Origin: an uncultured Solirubrobacterales bacterium
GTDB lineage: Bacteria; Actinomycetota; Thermoleophilia; Solirubrobacterales; 70-9
Direction: 5' to 3'
DNA: 16,026 nt
Assembly: GCA_937910825.1 (NCBI GenBank)
Contig: CALEMO010000138.1
Location: 1-16,026 of the forward strand
This document shows positions 6,937 to 12,881 of this stretch, piece after piece. Within the stretch, counting starts at the first letter, position 1. Every line of letters starts with the position of its first letter. The notes below the pieces were generated by a model, which worked only from the letters and a program-made list of their open reading frames with translations, was not told where the DNA came from and ran no database searches. Made by a program: the position numbers and the translations under genes.

Positions 6937-7507
6937 CCAGCTGCCGGAAGCTCAATTGCCCGCAACCGACGGCGCCATACATGACTTCGGCGGAATCGAA
7001 GCCCGGCGACCCTGATCTACTGGACCTGCAACCATTGCCCGTATGCGCTGGCCTGGCAGGAGCGGGCCAGTCATCCCAGGTGACCGGCCTGACAATCGCC
7101 TCCATGTAGGCAATGCCGGCAACCCGGTCCGGATGACGCCGGGCCCAGTCGAAAAGCAAAGCCGAGCCCCAGTCATCGACAACCAGAACCAACTTTCCGT
7201 CGGGGACGGCCTGTTCGAGCAGCCCATCCAGGTAGCGGCTGTGCTCGCGGAAACCGAACGAATTCTGGTCCGCGTCAGGTGGACGGCCGGAATCACCCAT
7301 GCCGATCAGATCGGGCGCAACGCAGCGGCCCGCCGGCCGCAGCTGCTCAATTACGTCGCGCCAGAGAAAAGACGAGGTGGGGTTGCCGTGCTGCAGGACA
7401 AAAGTGTGTGGCCCTTGCCCTTCGTCGATCAACGCCATCTCGGTGTCATCGACTTCAACGCTGCGTTTGCGACTGCGAAACTGCGCCGGATCTACGGAAG
7501 TGGCCAT
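6818..7507 (-). pseudogene. Haloalkane dehalogenase gene truncated at its 3' end
   Basis: Residues 1 to about 148 of this frame match the N-terminal part of haloalkane dehalogenases (alpha/beta hydrolase fold, hydrolysis of carbon-halogen bonds): VEVDDTEMALIDEGQGP, HGNPTSSFLWRDVIEQL with the halide-binding Asn, CVAPDLIGMGDSGRP, EHSRYLDGLLEQ, LVVDDWGSALLFDWARRHPD with the nucleophilic Asp, and YMEAIVRPVTWDDWP with the catalytic Glu of LinB-type enzymes. Homology stops at about base 7064. The remaining frame down to the TGA at 6818 is antisense to the redoxin remnant and the DF-family gene, and codes for nothing recognisable. The cap domain, the rest of the fold and the catalytic His are lost, so no dehalogenase activity is expected. 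Family members normally have His just before the nucleophile (HDWG); here it is Asp (DDWG). The ATG at 7507 overlaps the end of the upstream membrane-protein gene by 16 nt, which suggests translational coupling when both were intact. Confidence 0.82.
6908..7066 (+). pseudogene. Redoxin/thioredoxin-family gene, frameshifted and truncated
   Basis: ATG 6908 opens MNQNGLKIGDQLPEAQLP followed by ATDGAIHDFGGIEAR, the usual N-terminus of AhpC/TSA-type redoxins that act on protein or peroxide thiols. The frame then reads RRP and stops at 7013. One frame over, from 7009, the protein resumes as TLIYWTCNHCPYALAWQER with the CNHCPYA active-site motif. The codon at 7007-7008 has two bases, so one base has been lost. 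About ten codons after the active site the sequence passes without a break into the antisense 3' part of the haloalkane dehalogenase gene (junction about 7055-7066), and the rest of the redoxin gene is missing. It overlaps the preceding DF-family gene by 29 nt. Confidence 0.78.
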
Positions 7508-9306
7508 GCCCCATTACGAGCGCCTGCCTGGCCGGTGTCAACCCCGGAGACTGCGCAATCGCTCTGTGCGGCACCGTCAAGAGGCAGAGCCGGCAGCGCG
7601 CTCACGCCTGCCGGGGGTGTGGTCCGTGCTTTTTCCAGTCCGAAGACAGCGATCCTCGAATCGTCCCGAAGCAGGGGTTTGACGCCAGTCGCTCGGCGGG
7701 CCGCTGCCAGCACGGACCGGCGGCGTTCCGGGGCGTAGCCGAGCAGGTCGATCCAGAGCCCGGAAAAGCCCCAGGAGGAGACCACTGGTACCAGCCGCTC
7801 AAGCGGCAGGCCCTTGATGCAGGCTGCGATGTCGGCCGAGCGCCCTCTCATCGCGCCATAGCTCCAGCGGAGACCGTCCGAATGGATGTAGGCCTTCAGG
7901 TGGTCATAGTCGTCCATAGTCCCGGGCGTCGGAAAGCCCTCCGGATACGGCGCGTAAGGGATCTGGAAAATCATCGAGCCTTCGGGAAAACGCTGCTCGA
8001 CCTGGTTGAGATACCGGTCGTCACGCTCGTACTTCACCTTGATCTCGTCGACGTCGAGCTGGTTGGTCCACCTGGCCGGACTCTGGTCCCATGCCGCAAA
8101 GCCGATGACGAAGGCGATGATTACGACACTGAGCGCCCCTCCATGCTTCCTCAGGCAGACTCGCCGATCGACTCTGGAGAGCAGAGCGACAAAGCCCAGC
8201 AGAGCAAAAAACCCGATGAAAACCGACATCCGGTTCCAGGCCCTGATCTGCGGGGTAACCGTCAAGGCGAAGATCGCAGAAACACCACCGATCGTCGCCA
8301 CCAGAAAGGCAATCAGAGCCGCCACGGAAGCCTGGCGCTCGATCTCCCGAACTCTCTCGAGGCGCGCGATCACCGAAGCAAGCGCCACCAGGATCAGCCA
8401 GATCAAGCCGATCGTGCCTGCTACACCCAGTGCCTGCGCGTCTTCGCTCGGGACGATCGTCTGGTCCAGGTAGTCGTCTTTCAGCTCGGCGAAAAAATCG
8501 AGTCGGTGGTTGGTCGCCGGGAGGACTAGCTGGGAGAAGCTCAGTGCGAACTTCTCGTTCTCATTCAGGGTGCGCTCAGCCACAGCCGTGTTCTTGCCGT
8601 TTGCCGATTCGTAGATCAGGGTCGGCGAGTAGCTGACGATCAGGGCCAGCGCGATCAGACCGCCCGCGGCCAGACCGCCCAGGGCCGCCCGCCGCCTGCC
8701 CGGCTGGAGCAGAACGACTGCTGACGCCCCGGCGAGAAGTGCGAGTGACAGGACCGAGTAGTAGCCGCCGCTGAAACCAATCACCAGGCAGATAAGTGCC
8801 ACGCCCAGGGCCCTCCGTCGGTCCATGGTCCTTGAGATAACCATCTTGCCTTGCAGGACCTGAATCACCAGCCAGGCAGCAAGTGGCACCGCGAAGTAGA
8901 CGCTGAGGCTGAGATGCGATTCGCCCCGCCAGAAGTGGTAAGGCAGAAGGGCGAACAGCACCGCGCCAGTGAGCGCCATCGGCCTTGAAAGGCCGAGCGA
9001 GTGAAACGCCCACCAGGCGGTCGCGGCGACCAGGGGGAAACCCGCAAGCCAGGCGAGATTCACGACCAGCGCCGGGTCGTCGGAAAATACGGAGAACGGA
9101 TAGAGGATCAGGTAGCCGAGCAGGTCTCCCTGGTAGAAGTCCTGGAACTGCTGCCCCAGCGGGGCGCCGAGCGAAGGATTGCCAAGGAAAGATCCGTTTT
9201 CGATCACCCCCTTTACTTGTCCCAGGGTGTGAACCGAATCCCAGTGGTACTCGAACGGCATCCTGAAATCGGCGTTCCAGAATTTGATCGAGACCAGCCC
9301 GGCCAC
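7492..9306 (-). CDS. Large polytopic membrane protein, GT-C glycosyltransferase-like
   Basis: A 604-residue frame (GTG 9306) with about ten or more hydrophobic helices and a soluble C-terminal domain of about 200 residues. The N-terminal region DFRMPFEYHWDSVHTLGQVK followed by NPSLGAPLGQQFQDFYQGD resembles the first outer loop of large membrane proteins of the YfhO/GT-C type (acidic residue after helix 1, NPxLGAP loop). These use lipid-linked sugar donors, but no specific activity can be assigned. The C-terminal domain contains IPYAPYPEGFPTPG and GLPLERLVPVVSSWGFSGLW and should lie outside the membrane. The start is a problem: the frame is open upstream to a TAG at 9379-9381 and encodes an evident first helix (SFLSCALAAALALVAGLV), but it has no ATG, GTG or TTG before GTG 9306. 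A start at ATC 9369 would add 21 residues (see findings). The 3' end overlaps the dehalogenase ATG by 16 nt. Confidence 0.7.
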   Translation of the reverse strand: MAGLVSIKFWNADFRMPFEYHWDSVHTLGQVKGVIENGSFLGNPSLGAPLGQQFQDFYQGDLLGYLILYPFSVFSDDPALVVNLAWLAGFPLVAATAWWAFHSLGLSRPMALTGAVLFALLPYHFWRGESHLSLSVYFAVPLAAWLVIQVLQGKMVISRTMDRRRALGVALICLVIGFSGGYYSVLSLALLAGASAVVLLQPGRRRAALGGLAAGGLIALALIVSYSPTLIYESANGKNTAVAERTLNENEKFALSFSQLVLPATNHRLDFFAELKDDYLDQTIVPSEDAQALGVAGTIGLIWLILVALASVIARLERVREIERQASVAALIAFLVATIGGVSAIFALTVTPQIRAWNRMSVFIGFFALLGFVALLSRVDRRVCLRKHGGALSVVIIAFVIGFAAWDQSPARWTNQLDVDEIKVKYERDDRYLNQVEQRFPEGSMIFQIPYAPYPEGFPTPGTMDDYDHLKAYIHSDGLRWSYGAMRGRSADIAACIKGLPLERLVPVVSSWGFSGLWIDLLGYAPERRRSVLAAARRATGVKPLLRDDSRIAVFGLEKARTTPPAGVSALPALPLDGAAQSDCAVSGVDTGQAGARNGAWPLP

Positions 9307-9375
9307 CAGTGCCAGAGCCGCCGCGAGGGCACAGCTCAGGAACGACTTGGCTCTGTCTCCCGAAAAGATGGGCGA

Positions 9376-9381
9376 ATCCTA
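9376..9381 (-). promoter_or_regulatory. Candidate -10 element (TAGGAT) upstream of the membrane-protein frame
   Basis: On the minus strand TAGGAT ends exactly 6 nt before codon ATC 9369-9367 of the membrane-protein frame, matching the spacing used at lldD, the DUF6458 gene and the P450. The AGGA inside it, 7 nt from the ATC, could alternatively act as a weak ribosome binding site. Confidence 0.35.
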
Positions 9382-9409
9382 TTTCGCCTGTGATACGTCC
9401 GGCGCCCGG

Positions 9410-9415
9410 TAGCCT
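9410..9415 (+). promoter_or_regulatory. Candidate -10 element (TAGCCT) before the P450 remnant
   Basis: TAGCCT ends 7 nt before GTG 9423, the start of the P450 remnant. It follows the TAnnnT-to-start geometry seen elsewhere in the window. Confidence 0.3.
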
Positions 9416-9422
9416 GAAGCGG

Positions 9423-9603
9423 GTGAACCACGCGTCCACATCGTCACTTCCGCCAGGACCACGCATGCCCAAGGCGGTCCAGACCATCGGCTGGTGGAAC
9501 CGGCCGACCAGCTTCCTCGAGCAATGCCGGCAGCGCTATGGCAAGAGGTTTACATCTCGAGACGGTGATCACCGAGGTCACGATGGAGCGGATCGAAACC
9601 TGG
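9423..9603 (+). pseudogene. Cytochrome P450 remnant with internal deletion
   Basis: GTG 9423 opens VNHASTSSLPPGPRMPKAV, continuing with GWWNRPTSFLEQCRQRYGKRFT. Over the 37 residues SLPPGPR to KRFT, 28 are identical to the N-terminus of the intact P450 at 13914. The frame then shifts, and from about 9557 the next frame reads LETVITEVTMERIETWPR, identical at 12 of 18 positions to residues 118-135 of the intact P450. Residues corresponding to about 45-117 are therefore deleted (about 220 bp, not a multiple of three). After WPR the sequence passes into a methyltransferase gene. The I-helix, ExxR and heme-ligand regions are all missing, so this is a dead paralogue of the downstream P450. Confidence 0.85.
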
Positions 9604-10014
9604 CCACGGGACCAGGAGGCCCTGTTCAGACAGGTGCATCGCGTTCTGAAACCGGGCGGTTTCTTCGCCGCCAGCGACTGGCTGACCTCCCATGACGGTC
9701 CACCATCGGCTGCTATGGAGACCTATCTCGCGGCCGAAGGCCTGAGTTTCGGCATGGCTTCCCCCGAGCGCTACGAGACCGCTTTGACGATGGCCGGTTT
9801 CGAAGACATCGACATCGTGAACAGGAACCCCTGGTACAGGGTTGAGGCGCGTAGGGAACTGGAAAAGATGGAAGGACCGCTGTTTGACCAGCTCGTGGAC
9901 GACGTCGGCGAAGACCTGGTCGAGAAGAACCTCCGTGCCTGGCAGACGATGATCACGGTTCTCGACAGCGGAGAACATCGCCCCACTCACCTTCGGGCAA
10001 AACGGCCGGACTAG
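9538..10014 (+). pseudogene. C-terminal part of a class I SAM-dependent methyltransferase, fused to P450 sequence
   Basis: The frame from ATG 9538 first reads P450-derived sequence (LETVITEVTMERIETWPR) and then, from about base 9604, the C-terminal half of a class I methyltransferase. EALFRQVHRVLKPGGFFAAS is the post-motif III strand region, followed by DWLTSHDGPPS, AAEGLSFGMASPERYETALT, MAGFEDIDIVNRNPWYRVEA, and LDSGEHRPTHLRAKRPD at the end. These motifs resemble the sarcosine/phosphoethanolamine N-methyltransferase type. The SAM-binding N-terminal half (GxGxG loop and acidic motif) is absent, so the product could not bind cofactor normally. An ATG-initiated frame of 158 codons survives, so a protein might still be made. 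I regard it as a deletion-fusion remnant. It converges on the TPR gene with 42 nt between stops. Confidence 0.75.
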
Positions 10015-10056
10015 CCGGTGCTCGCCGCAGTTTGGTCTCGCGCCAGGTTCTGCGGT

Positions 10057-11649
10057 TCAGCAGGTGGCTGCGCCGCCGGGTCCTGTGAATGAATCGATGT
10101 AGGCGCCGTTCAGATAGGCGTCCACTCTCAGTTCGACCGGTGTGCAGGCGCGCTTGATCGGGACCTGGTTCACCCGACCTCCGCTGCCGCCGACGCTGCG
10201 AAACAGGGCCAGCTCCCGCGGCTGGACCCAGCCGCTGCCCGGTGCAGGCCGCTCGAAACCGATCAGGGTCAGCGCCGTATTCGCGGGCAGGTCCCTCCAG
10301 CTGGTGCGAAGCCGGATCTTTCCATCCTGATAACGCAGTCCGTCCACCCTGACCGATCCCCGTCGGGGAACTTTGCGACTGACCTCGCGGTCGAGGGTGA
10401 ACGAGGTCTCGGTACCGATGATGCTCCGCTCGATCCGGTCGACCAGTTCAGCACGAGCCGGAGTGCGGTGAGCAACCTGCTCGAGATCGGTCAGGTAGCC
10501 GGCGACCAGGCTGCGGGTTCGCTCCGATGGGTCGCTGCCGGAAAGCAGATCGCGCGCGGCTTCAAGGGATTCGATCGCAGAATCCGCTTCGCCGAGGCCT
10601 GCTTCGGCGGCGCTCTTGGTGAGGCGCACGTCCGGTGTCTGCCCGTTGATCGTTATCGCCTCGCTTGCCGATAGCACCGACTGCTCGTACTGACCCGCAT
10701 ACAGGGCGACCGTCGCCAGAAAGCTCAGCGCAAGCGAGTCCCGGCCGTCCTCGAGCTCTAGCGCCCGTTGGGCATCCTCGATCGAAGCCTGGAGCGCCTC
10801 TTGACTTCCGACGAGCGCACCGGTCCGTACGAAATCCGGATTGGCGGCGAGTGCCCGCGCGATGGCACGACGGGTATAAGGCGCTGCGTAGTCGCCATCG
10901 ATGACGATCGCCTTGTCGAGTTGATCCAGAGCGCGCTCCTGCTCGCCTCTAGATGACGCGACGGTGCCGTTGGCTGTCGCCACGATCGCGGCCCTTGAAG
11001 TTTCAGGTATCGGCAGCAGGTAGATGTAGACAGCGGCGCTGACCACCAGTGAGGCGGCCACCAATCCAAAAATGTAGAAGACCAAGCGCTGCGATCCACG
11101 AAGCACCAGCGAAAAGCCGACCAGGAAAAGCGCGAAAGCAAGCACCGCGATCGCCGTCGTGTACTGCGTACTGCGGTCGTTCCAGGTGACCCGGGTCTCC
11201 GCCAGGGCTGACTGGCTGAGCGAAAGCTCCTCGCTTTTGAAGGACAGCTGGCGCAGTTCCTTGCTCGTGCGCACACCCGGCAACTCACCGCCCTGAGGGA
11301 TGCTCGACTGAAGCTGGGTGAGGCTGAGCGGCGGCGCGATGTTTTCGAACTGACGGGCCAGAAATGCCTGCTCACGCTTCAGCGAGTTGCGCTCGGCGGC
11401 GATGTTTTGCTCAAGAAGGCCAGCTCCCTCTTCAATTACACCTGCCCGAAGAGCACCGACTGCCGTTCGGGTCGTCTCCCGGGCGGTATTTGACTCGTTG
11501 ACACTGGCATCGGTCTGGAGGATCGAGATCCCGGCTCCGAGGAACACGATCGCGGCCAGGGAGATAGCTATCCAGCGGCCCAGTGTGCCTTTACCGCCTT
11601 CGTCCTCTTCCTCCCAGGCCGGGCCCGCTTTTTCGTCAGTCGTACTCAT
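10057..11649 (-). CDS. Membrane-anchored TPR-repeat protein of unknown function
   Basis: A 530-residue protein I do not recognise. Layout: acidic cytoplasmic N-terminus (EEEDEGGK), helix 1 at about 26-44, an outer helical region of about 115 residues with QNIAAERNSLKREQAFLARQ, helix 2 at 164-183, helix 3 at 188-212 (LVFYIFGLVAASLVVSAAVY), a region of tetratricopeptide-like repeats at about 227-370 (for example ALDQLDKAIVIDGDYAAPYT and AGQYEQSVLSASEAITING), and a beta-rich C-terminal domain. With the N-terminus inside, the TPR and C-terminal parts lie outside the membrane. The only two cysteines I see (KRACTPVEL and the last residue, Cys530) fit an exported disulfide. Its ATG overlaps the stop of the upstream gene as ATGA, so the two are translationally coupled. 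The N-terminal third has the same helix-loop-helix-helix plan as that upstream protein. A scaffolding or envelope-assembly role is inference from TPR content only. Confidence 0.75.
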   Translation of the reverse strand: MSTTDEKAGPAWEEEDEGGKGTLGRWIAISLAAIVFLGAGISILQTDASVNESNTARETTRTAVGALRAGVIEEGAGLLEQNIAAERNSLKREQAFLARQFENIAPPLSLTQLQSSIPQGGELPGVRTSKELRQLSFKSEELSLSQSALAETRVTWNDRSTQYTTAIAVLAFALFLVGFSLVLRGSQRLVFYIFGLVAASLVVSAAVYIYLLPIPETSRAAIVATANGTVASSRGEQERALDQLDKAIVIDGDYAAPYTRRAIARALAANPDFVRTGALVGSQEALQASIEDAQRALELEDGRDSLALSFLATVALYAGQYEQSVLSASEAITINGQTPDVRLTKSAAEAGLGEADSAIESLEAARDLLSGSDPSERTRSLVAGYLTDLEQVAHRTPARAELVDRIERSIIGTETSFTLDREVSRKVPRRGSVRVDGLRYQDGKIRLRTSWRDLPANTALTLIGFERPAPGSGWVQPRELALFRSVGGSGGRVNQVPIKRACTPVELRVDAYLNGAYIDSFTGPGGAATC

Positions 11650-12407
11650 GCGAAGAAGGCGAACGTCATGCCGCCGGAGATGCCGGTCAGGAGAACTACG
11701 ATGCCCAGGCTCATCGCGGTGTAGAAGACCGGTCTTCGCAGGGAGTTCGCCTCTGCGACGGTGAACAGGAGTACCGCAGCAAACATGACCAGGGCCCAGG
11801 CCGTGAGCCCGTTAATCTGGTCGCGAATGCCGTTCGCTTCTGCCGCCCAGGCCCCGGGGTCCAGTTTGCCCGGCGAGTCAATGCCAGTCTGCTGCTCGGC
11901 GGTGCGGGCCTTGATCTGGTCTTCGAAACTGAACGGCCGTGGTGCTGCACTGGGTCGGGCGAGGTCGTCGGCGATAGTCGAGCGGCCAAAGACCCCTGCG
12001 TCAGCCGCCCGTTCGGTGGCCGAGCGGCGCAGGAACCGGGCCTGCCTGAGTGCATCCGAGGCGGCCGAAGCATTCCCGATCCGCTTCAGCGCGCCCGCCT
12101 GGTTACCGAGTTCGGCCGCGACCACGTAGTCGGCCAGGTAGCCAGTGTATTGGAGCGTATCGTTGCTCACCCCCAGAGCTACGTCGATCGTCTCCTGCTC
12201 GGTCGAGATCGTCTCCGAGATCGACTGGCGATCATCGTATGCCGCAGTACTGCCAATTGCCGCAGCGCGCCAGCCATAGGTGGCTGCGCATACGGTTGCC
12301 AGGCCGATCAGGAGCGCCACCACCCACTGCTGAGCAGTGAGATCGAGCCGAGGGCCGGAATCCTTGCGAATGCCGGAACTGCCTTTGCGGGATTTTTTGG
12401 CCATCAC
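11646..12407 (-). CDS. Three-helix membrane protein, partner of the TPR protein
   Basis: A 253-residue protein of no family known to me. A basic N-terminus (MMAKKSRKGSSGIRKDSGPR) is followed by helix 1 at about 26-46 (QQWVVALLIGLATVCAATYG), a mainly helical outer region of about 150 residues rich in Ala, Thr, Glu and Gln, helix 2 at 201-220 (LTAWALVMFAAVLLFTVAEA) and helix 3 at 226-250, ending at the membrane. It shares the plan of the downstream TPR protein, including RRPVFYTAMSLGIVV versus QRLVFYIFGLVAASL in helix 3, so the pair may be paralogues. Start: GTG 12407 is 8 nt after TAGTAT; ATG 12404 is the alternative. It is the first gene of a two-gene operon (ATGA overlap with the TPR gene) and sits directly downstream of a perfect palindrome that probably controls the operon. 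Confidence 0.72.
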   Translation of the reverse strand: MMAKKSRKGSSGIRKDSGPRLDLTAQQWVVALLIGLATVCAATYGWRAAAIGSTAAYDDRQSISETISTEQETIDVALGVSNDTLQYTGYLADYVVAAELGNQAGALKRIGNASAASDALRQARFLRRSATERAADAGVFGRSTIADDLARPSAAPRPFSFEDQIKARTAEQQTGIDSPGKLDPGAWAAEANGIRDQINGLTAWALVMFAAVLLFTVAEANSLRRPVFYTAMSLGIVVLLTGISGGMTFAFFA

Positions 12408-12408
12408 C

Positions 12409-12429
12409 CGCCCAGATACTATCTGGGCG
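12409..12429. promoter_or_regulatory. Perfect 21-nt palindrome, probable operator of the membrane/TPR operon
   Basis: CGCCCAGATA (12409-12418), one central C (12419) and TATCTGGGCG (12420-12429) form a perfect inverted repeat with 10-nt arms. It lies 1 nt upstream of GTG 12407 and completely covers the candidate -10 hexamer TAGTAT on the minus strand. A dimeric repressor bound here would block both RNA polymerase and the start region. It could alternatively fold as an RNA hairpin if transcription starts further upstream. Confidence 0.6.
12416..12421 (-). promoter_or_regulatory. Candidate -10 element (TAGTAT) of the membrane/TPR operon
   Basis: On the minus strand TAGTAT lies at the centre of the palindrome and ends 8 nt before GTG 12407 (11 nt before ATG 12404). 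No Shine-Dalgarno sequence of standard form is present. Confidence 0.4.
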
Positions 12430-12641
12430 TGCTAATGCCGGACGGTAGCCCTCACCGTTCAACCTGCGCGAACAACAGCATCTTCTTCGCCGAAGTCTGC
12501 GCGGATGAAATGAACTCCGGCGAGCATCAGCAGGCAGCCGGAAAGCAGCAGTCCTCCGGCGATCTCGATCGAGCAGCCACCTGGGCTGTCGCGATCATCC
12601 TTGGCATCGCAGCGATCGCAATCGGTGAGCCAGATATTCGA

Positions 12642-12715
12642 TGCGCCCGACTGGATTCGAACCAGTGACCTCCGGTTTCGTAGACCGGCGCTCTATCCAG
12701 CTGAGCTACGGGCGC
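12642..12715 (-). tRNA. tRNA-Arg (anticodon ACG)
   Basis: On the minus strand the 74-nt sequence folds as a standard tRNA. The acceptor stem is GCGCCCG paired with CGGGCGC plus discriminator A. The D-arm is GCTCAGCTGGATAGAGC. The anticodon stem CCGGT/ACCGG encloses the loop CTACGAA with anticodon ACG (read as ICG, for CGU/CGC/CGA). The T-arm is CTGGTTCGAATCCAG. The 3' CCA is not encoded. It is a single gene between two unrelated units. Confidence 0.96.
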
Positions 12716-12748
12716 GGGTGGCGGGGAGCGCTTGCTCCTGAAGCGGTG

Positions 12749-12754
12749 ATTGTA
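12749..12754 (-). promoter_or_regulatory. Candidate -10 element (TACAAT) of tRNA-Arg
   Basis: On the minus strand TACAAT, one base from consensus, lies 33 nt upstream of the tRNA 5' end, leaving room for a short 5' leader for RNase P. I see no good -35 hexamer at the usual spacing. Confidence 0.4.
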
Positions 12755-12801
12755 TGGATAGTCGCGCCGGAGCGTTTTTCCGGAGCAGGGTCTGGCCAGT
12801 G

Positions 12802-12815
12802 ACCGCTTGAGCGGT
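12802..12815. promoter_or_regulatory. Short inverted repeat upstream of the secreted repeat protein gene
   Basis: ACCGCT (12802-12807) and AGCGGT (12810-12815) are separated by TG, 66 nt before the ATG at 12882. TTGAGC (12807-12812) inside it could serve as a -35 for a weak -10 near GTAATC (12829-12834), which would make the repeat an operator overlapping the promoter. Repeats of this size also arise by chance in GC-rich DNA. Confidence 0.25.
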
Positions 12816-12872
12816 TACCCTAGTCGCAGTAATCAGCCGTGTTCAGCGGAACTTAGAGGGCCTACTGGGGTT

Positions 12873-12879
12873 GGAGAAG
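12873..12879 (+). promoter_or_regulatory. Ribosome binding site GGAGAAG deciding the start at ATG 12882
   Basis: GGAGAAG begins 9 nt upstream of ATG 12882, and no comparable site serves the in-frame start at 12807. It places the signal peptide directly at the N-terminus. Confidence 0.75.
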
Positions 12880-12881
12880 AT

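Noticed and set aside
7279..8529. A 416-codon plus-strand open frame
   Set aside because: It lies antisense to the large membrane protein, whose hydrophobic helices and loops are clearly real. The plus-strand translation has low complexity and no recognisable motif.
8576..9487. A 303-codon minus-strand open frame overlapping the membrane-protein start
   Set aside because: It is the neighbouring frame of the membrane protein and its translation is Gly/Arg/Pro-rich without membrane helices. I considered whether it could supply the missing start by a frameshift, but found no clear joint.
12459..12620. Minus-strand short frame reading CSIEIAGGLLLSGCLLMLAG, a possible small membrane protein between tRNA-Arg and the palindrome
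   Set aside because: It has a helix-like stretch and CDRC upstream, but no ATG, GTG or TTG precedes the helix in frame, and there is no ribosome binding site. It could be a remnant, but the support is too weak to list.
11583..12668. A 361-codon plus-strand open frame antisense to the membrane/TPR operon and reaching into the tRNA
   Set aside because: It is antisense to two well-formed, overlapping membrane-protein genes, its translation is Arg/Gly/Ser-rich without domain-like segments, and it runs into tRNA-Arg. It is a shadow frame typical of GC-rich DNA.
12642..12715. tRNA-Arg as a possible integration site of a mobile element
   Set aside because: No integrase gene, no repeated tRNA 3' end elsewhere in the window and no phage or plasmid genes beside it.
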